Assembly: GCA_043228905.1 (NCBI GenBank)
Contig: JBHGNT010000020.1
Coordinates: 15,500,001-15,564,000, forward strand
Origin: Azolla caroliniana
Lineage: Eukaryota; Polypodiophyta
DNA length: 64,000 bases
Reading direction: 5' to 3'
Below are positions 48,017 to 57,547 of the stretch, piece by piece. The stretch's first letter is position 1. Each line of letters starts with the position of its first letter. A program made the position numbers and the translations under genes. The notes under the pieces are model-generated. The model saw only the letters and a list, made by a program, of their open reading frames with translations. It searched no databases and was not told where the DNA came from.

Positions 48017-48220
48017 ACAACATGAACAAGGGAAAGACGATTGCTAGGTATTTTTTCTGAACTATATTTTTAGATTCTTCAAAGATTCCTAAAACATTCC
48101 TTTTTGTGCCCTAAACCCTAAACCCTAAACAACATGAACAAGGGAAAGACGATTGCTAGGTATTTTTTCTGAACTATATTTTTAGATTCTTCAAAGATTC
48201 CTAAAACATTCCTTTTTGTG
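48017..48220 (+). repeat. 92-bp tandem duplication joined by three telomere-type repeats
   Basis: Copies 48017-48108 and 48129-48220 look identical ('acaacatgaacaagggaaag' to 'acattcctttttgtg'). The 20-base spacer is CCCTAAACCCTAAACCCTAA, the plant telomere repeat. Each copy contains ATGAACAAGGGAAAGACG followed by a GTATTT donor-like site, so it may duplicate a short first exon. Confidence 0.9.
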
Positions 48221-48257
48221 TTTGTTAATTTCTGCATCCAGAATTCGATGCTTTCTA

Positions 48258-48335
48258 TCGAGTTCTCATAATTTCAATGAGAACTCGACTCTCCACTTAC
48301 AACGAGAACTCGATGCAGTGCATCGAGTTCTCGTT
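48258..48335. repeat. Inverted-repeat cluster including a perfect 17-bp palindrome
   Basis: AACGAGAACTCGATGCA (48301-48317) is followed after one base by its exact reverse complement to 48335. Just upstream, TCGAGTTCTCA (48258-48268) pairs with TGAGAACTCGA (48278-48288). The same 'TCGAGTTCTC' word thus occurs four times in alternating orientation. Confidence 0.9.
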
Positions 48336-48534
48336 GAAAGGGTCACATTTCATGATCAATATAGTAGAATTGGTCAGTTTCTTGCTGTTTTTTTTGCTTT
48401 TTTCTCAATGTTTTTTATGTAACATTACATTTAAAAACGGGTGATTTTCGCCTACTTTTGCGGAACTTTACCGTTGTTTATTTTTAAGATTATTGATATA
48501 TCATTGTGTTATTACCTGTTGTTTTTAGTGAATC

Positions 48535-51500
48535 ATGATGTCAGAAGGTCCCATTCTTCAAATTGAAGATTCCTCCCCAACAAAAAATCCTTCCGACACC
48601 ATGCCCAAGCCTAAGTCACGAAAAATGTTTATTGAGTTGGGAGGTGATGGGACTATGAAGTCTTCAGTCGCATACACGATGAACACTTTAGGCGAAAAGA
48701 GTAGTGGGGAACCTCACCTGAAGAGCTACCCTCATGTCGAGTGGACATTAATCTATAGCGAGGAAGAAGGAAATTTGCTCCTTATTTTTGCAAAATCGGA
48801 AGGTGAGGGCAAGTTGCAGGTGGGGAAGACCTTCATCTACGGCCATGTAAAGAACATTGAATACAAAGACAACGACTCATCGAACCTCTTGTTCGATGTT
48901 GATAGCTCGGTGGGGATGCGCAGAGTCAGGATAGATGAACAAAATTTCGTAACTGACTCCTGCCACCTGAAAGTTTTGAAAAAAGGTGTTCAACCAAAAA
49001 TAATTTGAGTGTTGCTTTGCGCCCTTATATTAAGGGAGAGCTGATGGTTGCACAAGCAACCACACCACCGAAGTCTGCCAAGAAATCAAAACTAGAACAT
49101 AAGAAGTACAAGAAAAGGCAACAACCTGAGGAGGACGAGCCCGAGGTACTTGAGTTCATGGAAGATGAGGAGGAAGATACCGAGCTCGAAGTTATTCCTC
49201 CAGGGGGGCACATTGCATCGGGAATTCTCACCTCAGAGAAAAATCGGATCAGAGGAAACATTGTAAGGACGAAGCTTGTCCATAAAGGACAACTATTTCA
49301 CTTGCCGATCTCCTCTATTAAGAGGCCACCCATTGATCCTGAAATAGGAAGACGGGCTCTAGAAATAAGAGAGCCACATTCAGTGCATGTGCAAAACTTA
49401 AAAAGCAAAATGAAGATAAATCCACATGCCACTTTAGTGCCATTCTTAGTAATGGTAGACCCTGATCAGTGCTCAACTGTTGCTGACTTTAAGTACAGTT
49501 TGGCTGATGACTACACATACTACGTGACTGGAGGATCCCACTCTGCTGAAGCTCGACGTCCACTTGTGAAGTAGTATCCTCTTACCCCATTCTTCAAATA
49601 TGTAGAATGTAAAGTGTACGCTGGCCTTACACATGAAGAAGCCAAGTTGCTAGCTTGGGATCATAACAATGATAATGATTACAGATTGAAGATGTTATGT
49701 ATCGAGTCCATCAGGTTCTTCCATCATGAGTACCTTGATGTGTTGCAAAAATATGGTCCTAGGCTGCATCCTGGATTGCGACGACAATGTCTGCTTGAAG
49801 TGGGGATAGCAGTTGATGAAAGCACCAAGTCTGAAGGCCTGAGGAAATATGACTCGTGGTTTCAACTTGCATTCAGAACAGGGGAGGTGTGGGACCTCCA
49901 AGATCGAATTTTTAGTATGAGGGAGCGAAAAGAAATAAATGGTCAAAGATGAAAGAAGGCTAAGCTCGACCCCCAAGTGGAGATGAAGTCTAAGTCACGT
50001 AAAAGTGACTTAGTAATTGAAGAATTACTTGAGGATATGAAGCTGCTTCCTTGGAGGTCATTGCAAGGAATCAAAGATGACAGATTATTAATATCTGTAT
50101 TATAAGGACTGGCCGCCAAGGAGTTTAGTCTTGATGAAATGGTCATAGAGTTTCAAAAGTGAGTAATCTATGTGATGATTTATTTTCATTGTATTGATTT
50201 GTTGATTTGCTCTTAATTCAAACCTTACTTTCTTTTAATTTTTAGTGATAAGGTTTATATGAAGATACAAGGGCTGATGATGAAAAAATTGTCCCTGCTT
50301 ACGTGGGAAGAGGTGGAGAAATCGTGCCCCAAAATATCATCATCCAAGGCTCTTGAAGAATTCTTCATTGTGTTTATAGAGTGGGTATGTATGTTTTACA
50401 AATATTAATTGATTTTAGGATAATAGGTATCTTCTTACAAAACGTAATTACAGAAACTACCTCGCTCAAAGAAAATGGGTGACACCAATGAAGGCATACC
50501 AAGCGCTTTCATCACCCATTTGGAACGAGCAAAATATGAGAAACGAATGACAAAAGGAAAGGAGCTCAAGGTGCTTGAGGACTCAGATACTATGAAAAGT
50601 TTTTGCACAAGGCTGATCGTTTCCAACAATTGTACTATAGTGTTTATAATGGTGATGTGGGTAATATGCTTGACATATTACCCAAGAGGCATTATACATT
50701 GCTCGTTGTAGATATACCATATGGATTCCGGATATCAGGCTCTACATACGACGATGTACAATACAAATATCCGCAAATAGAGAAGATGGTACAGGACTTT
50801 GCAGAGCTGACCTTGGCTCCATTATGGTGAATTGTTATATTTCATAGTATGGGTCAGGCTTTATCAGTCACTACTGCATTGAAGTCGAGATGCCATGATA
50901 CCGAACACATGCATTGGTAAGATTTATGTTACTATATATTTAATACATGGATTCTATGGGGCTTACTACATATATATATTAACTTGTTTAAATTCAATTA
51001 CGAAATAGGGTTAAAACAAACATAACTCGTACCCCGGGTGATCGAATGGCGATCGTTGTGGAGGATTTGTGCGTGGGATATTACGATGTTATTTCTAAGA
51101 AGAAGGCTCGGGCACATGTGAATTAGCGGAACGTCGTCAACTATATCATGTGCCCATTTGTAACGAAGAAATTGTGCCATGTGTCTAGCGACAAGAGTCT
51201 TGTAAACCCATATCAAAAGCCCCAACGATTGATTAATTGATTGGTCGAGTTGTTCTCGAATCCTAATGATTGGGTGATCGACTTATTTTCTAGTACAGGT
51301 AATCTCATAAGTCCAATCAATTTTTCTTAAAATAAAATAGAATTTCCTGTCTTTGTTTTCTTACTTTTGCATGTTTGTTTAGGAACAACGACTGCGTGCG
51401 CTATTAAATTGTTCAGGAACTGCGTCGCATTAGAGAAGGACCCCGAGCAAGTCAATTTTATTAAGATGAGGATCCAAGGCAGCTGGGATTGTCCCGACCA

Positions 51501-51729
51501 GGACCAAGAGGTTGGGGCAAAGCATATCAATGAAATTGAGATGTTTCAGCTGACCTCCAGAGAGCCGATGGAACCTATAGACGAAGGAGGGGACCTTGTC
51601 GACCTTGAAGATGCGCTGGGGTCTGATCAAATACAAGATTCAACTGAGGAGACAGAACATGTAGATGCAACACAATTGTCAGCTGATCTTGGAGAGCAGC
51701 TTGTTCCAGACCTCCTAATGAAGAAGTGA
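48535..51729 (+). pseudogene. ParB-like domain fused to bacterial-type DNA methyltransferase, multi-exon, decayed
   Basis: Exons: 48535-50158 (with a shift near 48985), 50246-50384, 50454-50916, 51009-51298 and 51383-51729, joined by 68-92-base GT-AG introns in compatible phase. The N-terminal region is unassigned. The middle (about 49330-49680) looks like a ParB/sulfiredoxin-fold domain: 'REPHSVHVQNLKSKMKINPH', 'YYVTGGSHSAEARR', 'CKVYAGLTHEEAKLLAWDHN'. The C-terminal part has the catalytic motif VVDIPYGF (DPPY class, about 50709-50731), a variable region, then 'NPNDWVIDLFSSTGTTT' (SAM motif I, DxFxGxGTT class) and 'NCVALEKDPEQVNFIKMRI'. The order IV-then-I is that of N6-adenine/N4-cytosine methylases. 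Six premature stops (49572, 49950, 50103, 50828, 51124, 51238) and a shift near 50597 disable it. Confidence 0.75.
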
Positions 51730-52172
51730 TTGTATAATACTTTGCATTTGTAACTAAAAACTTGTAACCATAAACTTGTTTTGTAATATAGGTTTTTTTT
51801 GTTTGAGTACCATTTCTTTACACTATTCCATTGGAGTCTTGAACTTTAAGTGTCTATTATATGTTTGCAAAGGTTGACTCGTAAAGTATGTGGTTAAGTA
51901 TAATTTTCATTGATAGAAGATGATGAACTATCCATAGTTACATGACAAATGTTGGTTCTAATAATTTCTTGATTAATATAATTGAATTTAGCTTTATTGT
52001 ATGATCTATGTTGTCTTTAATCTTGGTTATTGAGTTTCTAGTAAACACAATAATATTAAGTCAATGTTGTTGCTCACATGATAATACATTCACGTTGTTC
52101 ATGTATGATTGGGATATAATGTTCGTAGTAGTTTTTGGGCATGTGCGGTATATCATGCGATATTCATTTGTG
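51730..52172. other. 3' side of the methyltransferase pseudogene
   Basis: AT-rich; no gene. Interrupted at 52173-52177 by the Ty3 insertion and resumed at 57000. Confidence 0.5.
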
Positions 52173-52177
52173 AATAT

Positions 52178-52421
52178 TGTGGTGGTCACATGGACCACAC
52201 CTAGATTAGGCCCCTACCAAGCCCCATGCACCACACATAGACCACACCCAAATTAGGCCCCTACCAAGCCTCATGCACCACACCCAAACTAGGCCCCCAC
52301 CAAGCCCCATAATTAGTAGAGCTAATTGGAGCGGGAGAACACCCTCCACGCTAAGAGAGAGTCTATAAAATGTAACTTGAGACATAATGAAAAAGGGGGC
52401 TATTCTTGAGAGCATTTCACA
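52178..52421 (+). repeat. 5' LTR of the young Ty3 element
   Basis: 244 bp. After it comes a short repeat of the LTR end ('gagcatttcacatctt') and then TGGTGGAGAAGACGGG near 52440, a possible but unidentified primer site. Confidence 0.9.
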
Positions 52422-53448
52422 TCTTGAGCATTTCACATCTTGGTGGAGAAGACGGGCCAAGCCACCCCAACTCACGACCCCAACAACGCCCGCCACGATG
52501 CAACACGACAACAACGACGGCAACGCAAACTCGATGAATCCGGAATTCCTACAACACAATCAAGGACACCAGCCCACATCGCCAATCAACCAACTGGTTC
52601 AAGCTTTGTCCAACATCATTTTACAAGTTAACCATACTAACCAAGCCATGTTGTCCTTTCTTTCAGCACGATCCGAGCCACAACAAAATCTCCCGGACTC
52701 TCGAGTTCGCCCAAAACCGTTCTCCGGCCTACCATCGGAAGACGTCCTTTCTTGGCTGGATCATTTCGAAATGGTGGCCAGTTACCACCAGTGGCCACAC
52801 ACTCGGAAGGCAATGGAGATGAAGACACTCCTCGAGAATATCGCGGCAACATGGCTTGTACAACAACCCGAAGAGACACACAACGATTGGGATCTGTTAC
52901 GGGCAGCCATGATTCGGAATTTTGCTCATCAAGACTCCCGCCAGACGGCCCTACAACAACTTGAGTCAATTACCCAACAACCACGCGAACCCATCACCCA
53001 GTTCGCGGTTCGTTTTGTGCAGATCCTACGCCGGGCTGACGCCAACATGTCGGAGGACATGAAGTTGTTTTTTTTCTGGCCGCGTATACGACATGACCTC
53101 CGCCGCCGTGTACGCGATCAAGGCCCGACGACACTACACGAAGCCATCCTCACTGCCCAACGCATCGAAGCTGCAGACGCGCACGACATGCACACACCAG
53201 GTAATCTTAGTCATGATCATACAAACACTATACCAGCCGTCACTCCCATGGACATCGACATCCAGAATGCGCAATTACGTGCCAAGCGTGCATTGCCCGA
53301 ACGAGACAGCCAGGGACGCCCCAAATGTTTCTCCTACAACAACTATGGCCACATTCGGCGTCACTGCCGAAAGTGGCAGAATCACCAACAGAAGCAGAAC
53401 GTCCAATTAGCTGACGCTACCTCCCTCTCTGAGCTCCCGGAAAACTAA
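52387..53448 (+). CDS. gag: gag of the young Ty3 element
   Basis: 353 codons open from an ATG inside the LTR; the in-frame ATG at 52498 is the likelier start (about 316 residues). The gag domain has 'WLDHFEMVASYHQWPHTRKA', 'AATWLVQQPEETHNDWDLLR', 'PITQFAVRFVQILRRADANM' and 'KLFFFWPRIRHDLRRRV'. The zinc knuckle reads CFSYNNYGHIRRHC, where the second Cys is Tyr (one G-to-A change from TGC), so RNA binding is probably impaired. The stop TAA overlaps the pol ATG in TAATG. Confidence 0.88.
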   Translation: MKKGAILESISHLEHFTSWWRRRAKPPQLTTPTTPATMQHDNNDGNANSMNPEFLQHNQGHQPTSPINQLVQALSNIILQVNHTNQAMLSFLSARSEPQQNLPDSRVRPKPFSGLPSEDVLSWLDHFEMVASYHQWPHTRKAMEMKTLLENIAATWLVQQPEETHNDWDLLRAAMIRNFAHQDSRQTALQQLESITQQPREPITQFAVRFVQILRRADANMSEDMKLFFFWPRIRHDLRRRVRDQGPTTLHEAILTAQRIEAADAHDMHTPGNLSHDHTNTIPAVTPMDIDIQNAQLRAKRALPERDSQGRPKCFSYNNYGHIRRHCRKWQNHQQKQNVQLADATSLSELPEN

Positions 53449-56400
53449 TGCGCGGGGTGCCGCAGGGAGAGCCGCCCCCGCACGTCCACGTCTCCACGTC
53501 CTCAACTTCTCCCGTTTCTCCCACGATCGAGCCGCCCCCGCACGTCCACGCCTCCACTTCATCAACTTCGCCCGTTTGTACCACAATTGCCCGCCCCCAG
53601 CACACGACCCAAGAAGTTCTCCTCGACTCCGGCAGCAGCATCTCTTCCATCAGCGCAGATTTAGTCACCCAATTACAACTTCCCACGAGCCACGCACCGC
53701 CCATTAAAATCCTCTTCGGCGACCAACAACGGGTGTACCACTCACATACGCAAGTCAGGTGCATGCTCACCATTAGTTCCGCCCAGATCCACCATCGTTT
53801 CTACGTCCTCCCGCGCCAGTTGTTCCCAATCACCTTGGGATGTGATTGGTTCCTCCATAGTCGAGCCTGTCTCGATTTCTCCGCACAACAGCTCATCCTC
53901 CCAAATCACATTCCGATCGCGCTCTTCACTACTCCGCGGGATACCACCCACATCAGCAACACACAGTACCTGATATCACCGGCAGAGCGCATCAACGACA
54001 TCAGACGGCTCCTCGCCACCTTTCCCTCGTTGTCTACACCACCTGTAAAACCTCCCTCGGTCCGTTTTCCGATTCACCACACGATTCCTACAGGCAATGC
54101 CCGCCCCATCAACGCAGCTCCCCGACGTCGCTCGCCTCTCGACCACGAGCGCATCGACAACGCCGTCAAAACTATGCTCCAACAAGGGATTATCACACCT
54201 TCCAAGAGCGAGTGGATCTCGGAGCCACACATGGTAAAGAAAGGGGATGGTTCTTACCGCTTTTGTGTCGACTTCCGACAACTGAACCATGTCACCACCC
54301 ATGACCGATACCCTCTCCCTCGTATCGATGACCTCCTCGACCAGCTTGGCAAATCAAAGTACTTCACCTCCCTCGATCTAGCCTCGGGATATTGGCAGAT
54401 CCCGATGAATCCTCACGATGCCCACAAAACTGCATTCCGCACTAGGAAAGGCATTTTTCAGTTCACACGGATGCCCTTTGGCCTATCTGATGCGGGGAGC
54501 ACATTCCAGCGAATGGCTAATGCCATCTTCGATGATCTCATCACCCGCCGTGTCGTCATCGTCTATCTAGACGATATTCTGGTACATACAAGCACTTGGG
54601 CAGAACACCTTCAAGTCCTTCGGGAGGTCCTAACTTGTGTTCAACGCTATCGATTGCAGCTGCAATGGAAGAAGTGCCGATGGGGTAGTACGTGCCTCCG
54701 CTTCCTTGGGTACGTCATCTCCTCCGAAGGAATACAAATGGACCCGGAGAAGACAGAAGCAGTCCAAAAATTCCCACGCCCCACCACAGTCAAGCAGCTT
54801 CAACGCTTCCTCGGCCTCCTCACGTTCTCTCTTCGTTTCATCCCACGGCTAGCCGACCTGTCAGCCCCACTACGCGCGCTCCTACAAAAAGACGCACCCT
54901 TCCTGTGGACCGAAGCCTACGAATCCAGCTTCCTGCAGCTCAAGAGAACACTCCAAGCCTCTGACCTCCTGGCCCACCCTGATTTCACGAAGCCTTTCCA
55001 TCTGCAGACGGATGCCTCCAATGTCGGCCTTCGTGCGGTCCTGCTCCAATCCGACGACAACGACCAACTCCGCCCGATTGCCTACATCAGTCGGTCACTT
55101 ACCAAAGCCGAACAAAATTACTCGACAACTGAAAAAGAGTTCCTCGCCATTGTCTGGGCATTCCATCGTTTCCACCCATACCTTCACGGATCAAATACAT
55201 CAGTCGAAACAGATCATCAGCCATTGCTCTCCCTCATAAAGAAGGCTCATCCACCCGGCCGCTTACTTCGTTGGGTTTTGGCGCCACAGGATTACACATT
55301 CACTCTGCGCTATCGCCATGGTCCACAAAACATCGTCGCCGATGGATTATCCCGCATATCCTTTCAGGTGAACCAGATCACCTCCAACACAATCGATGTC
55401 CCCATATCCTCATCCCAAATGGCCAACATGCAACAACACGACAAACAAATCCAAGATATCTGCCACCGCCTACGAGCTGAACCGACATCATCCCTCACCA
55501 AGCAATTCATGATCCAGGATAATGTCCTACTTTTTTGTCAAGTAGGCAAAGAACCCCGAGTCTACGTGCCTAAGCAACTACGCCAGTCTTACCTTCGTTT
55601 CTTCCACGATCACCCGTTGTCCGGCCACTTGGGTTTTCATAAGGTGCTCGACAAAATTCGTCGCAAATTCTATTGGCCTGGGCTACGCCACGAGGTCGCC
55701 TCCTACATCAAAGCATGCAACTTATGTCAGGCCATCAAATCACCTCAAGTGGCTCAAGGCCTCTTACATCCGATACAAGTTCAAGCTCCATTTGAAATCG
55801 TCGGATGGGACATTATGGGCCCCTTTCCCGACTCACAAGGAGGGAACAAATTCATCCTCGTCATCACCGAGTACTTGACGCGTTGGGCTGAGACGGCTGC
55901 TATCCCAGATGCAAAGGCTATGACCATCGCCTCCAAACTATTGGAGAAAATCATCTTCCCCCACGGTTGCCCACTCCAAATCTTGTCCGATTGAGGACCC
56001 CAGTTCAACGGTGAGCTCCTACGCCTCGTTTCAACACAACTAGGAATCCAACAGTTATTCACGTCACCCTACCATCCGCAAACGAATGGGTTGACGGAGC
56101 GCCTCAATCGAACCTTAAAACAACAAATCTCAGCCTACATCGATCCGCTGCACTCAACCTGGGACCGAATCTTGCCCTTCGTTACGCATGCCTACAACAC
56201 AACTGTGCAAGCCTCTACCCGCATTAGCCCATTTCGAGCCCTTTACGGAAGGGACCCGCGCTTACCCCCAGAAGTGGCAGTCCCGCAACCAACCACACGA
56301 CTCCACGCTGACGCAGTGTCTTGGTGGTCCCACCTACAACAACTCCAGCCCCTCCTCCGCAAAGCCATCACGAGCAACCTGCACCAGGCACAACTACGCC

Positions 56401-56732
56401 AAAAACGACAACACGATATAGGCCGTGTCGACCATCAATACCACGTCGGTGACAAAGTCCTCGTCTACTTCCCCATCCGTCGTCGCGATCTCAGCGAATC
56501 GCTCATGCACCGATGGATCGGTCCCTTCGAAGTTCAAAAGCAGATACGCGACACTACATACCTGCTCCGCCGCGCCTCCAACAACCGCTCTACCTTTGCT
56601 CACCAGTCTCGCATGAAGCCCTTCCATCAACTACCACCGCCCCCGCCCACACTCATGCCTACGCCCACGCCCGTGTCATCCCCCCGTCTGGAGCCGTCGC
56701 CCACGCCTCGTCGCGCTTCGACTGCACAGTAA
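53448..56732 (+). pseudogene. pol: pol of the young Ty3 element (one stop in integrase)
   Basis: A single frame from the ATG at 53448. Duplicated Pro-rich units (PPPHVHxSTSSTSPV) open it. Protease: LLDSGSSISSIS (DSG, about 53620). RT: 'YRFCVDFRQLNHVTTHDRYP' and VVIVYLDDILVHT (YLDD, about 54565). RNase H: HLQTDASNVGLRAVL and 'NYSTTEKEFLAIVWAFHRFH'. Integrase: zinc domain 'HLGFHKVLDKIRRKFYWPG' with CNLCQ, catalytic VGWDIMGP, LSD followed by TGA at 55992-55994 (normally Arg or similar before GPQF), and 'QTNGLTERLNRTLK' (Glu). The tail is Pro-rich and has a GPF module but no chromodomain. The lone stop is a likely CGA-to-TGA change. Confidence 0.9.
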
Positions 56733-56755
56733 CTTTTTTTTTTACAAGGGGGAAT

Positions 56756-56999
56756 TGTGGTGGTCACATGGACCACACCTAGATTAGGCCCCTACCAAGC
56801 CCCATGCACCACACATAGACCACACCCAAATTAGGCCCCTACCAAGCCTCATGCACCACACCCAAACTAGGCCCCCACCAAGCCCCATAATTAGTAGAGC
56901 TAATTGGAGCGGGAGAACACCCTCCACGCTAAGAGAGAGTCTATAAAATGTAACTTGAGACATAATGAAAAAGGGGGCTATTCTTGAGAGCATTTCACA
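56756..56999 (+). repeat. 3' LTR of the young Ty3 element
   Basis: Identical to 52178-52421 on visual comparison; preceded by 'tttacaagggggaat'. Confidence 0.93.
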
Positions 57000-57003
57000 A
57001 TAT

Positions 57004-57366
57004 GTTTCTAGTTATATCCAAAAGTGTCATTTACTAATTCAATATAACAATATTTCTAGGATTTAGAGACAAATAGAGGAACAAAATTGCATTTCTAAAT
57101 TTGTTAAGTTGGATTTGAAATCAACATTATGTACAATGAAGCATATTAAAATTATGGTGGGGATGCATTCCCGTAATCGAACCTAAGAGTCAGATAAATT
57201 TGTGTATAAATTGAGAAAATATAGGTTAAATTTGAAATCTTGATAATATTAACTGTATTTTTTAGTGATGTTTTTAAAAGTCATGTGCGCATGTGTGATA
57301 CATTCTTGAAAGTTTGTTCAAAAATAGTAATTCTTGACATCTCATGTATTTATCAATAAAGGAACA
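57004..57366. other. Right subterminal non-coding region of the DNA transposon
   Basis: AT-rich with no gene. It connects the Ty3 insertion site to the right TIR. Confidence 0.6.
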
Positions 57367-57400
57367 CGACATATTACTTGTTCTAAATGATCCGGTGTTT
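57367..57400 (-). repeat. Right terminal inverted repeat
   Basis: Complement reads AAACACCGGATCATTTAGAA then CAAGTAATATGTCG; pairs with 39336-39369. Followed by TTT and the rest of the Copia LTR. Confidence 0.88.
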
Positions 57401-57501
57401 TTTTACCATTTTTCTGTAACTCTTGAGTTCTCTCTCTCTCTCTCTCTCTCCACACACACACACACACACACACACACTTCTTCCGCTGCACAGAATCATC
57501 A
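57401..57501 (+). repeat. Copia LTR, right part, with (TC)n(AC)n
   Basis: 'ctgtaactcttgagttctc' to 'gcacagaatcatca' corresponds to about 31225-31324 of the intact LTR. A TC run and an AC run are expanded relative to that copy. Confidence 0.88.
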
Positions 57502-57547
57502 CCGGTTCTTTACAATAACCATTTCCCAGAACAAAAAGATATTATAA

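Larger units (their letters stand above)
52178..56999 (+). mobile_element. Young 4.8-kb Ty3/gypsy element with identical 244-bp LTRs
   Basis: LTRs 52178-52421 and 56756-56999 appear identical base for base. They start TGTGGTGGTC and end TTTCACA, flanked by ATAT (AATAT if the last LTR base is counted in the duplication). Each LTR has three ~40-bp repeats around 'ttaggcccctaccaagcc' and a TATA-like CTATAAAA (52363 and 56941). Internally there is gag, then protease-RT-RNase H-integrase in one frame. RT style ('FTSLDLASGYWQIPMNPHDA', 'MPFGLSDAGSTFQRM') differs from the Tat and chromovirus remnants here; I cannot name the lineage. A short AAGGGGGAA polypurine tract precedes the 3' LTR. Confidence 0.95.
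39336..57400. mobile_element. Two-gene DNA transposon with 34-bp TIRs (DUF7869-like plus ParB-methyltransferase), with nested insertions
   Basis: The ends are inverted repeats: left AAACACCGGGTCATTTGGAA, right (complement) AAACACCGGATCATTTAGAA, continuing through a shared GTAATATGTCG, about 30 of 34 bases identical. The element splits a Copia LTR: left piece ...CAATTT, right piece TTTTACC..., against TTTTAC in the intact copy at 30961. A 3-bp TTT duplication explains this (TTA is an alternative). Removing the nested Copia (41721-47339) and Ty3 (52178-56999) elements leaves about 7.6 kb. It holds two divergent decayed genes: DUF7869-like on the minus strand and ParB-methyltransferase on the plus strand, with about 0.4 kb between. 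TIRs plus a short target duplication are what is seen; the assignment of the transposase is inference. Confidence 0.85.

Noticed and set aside
52178-52300. LTR 40-bp repeats considered as a CRISPR-like or satellite array
   Set aside because: Only three units without unique spacers, and they lie entirely within both LTR copies.
53448-53580. Duplicated PPPHVHxSTSSTSPV units as a separate gene or signal
   Set aside because: They are simply the N-terminal part of the Ty3 pol frame and continue into protease.
39336-57400. CACTA or Harbinger assignment for the DNA transposon
   Set aside because: A 3-bp duplication fits both loosely, but the ends (AAACACCGG) do not start CACTA, and no known CACTA or Harbinger transposase motif is seen.
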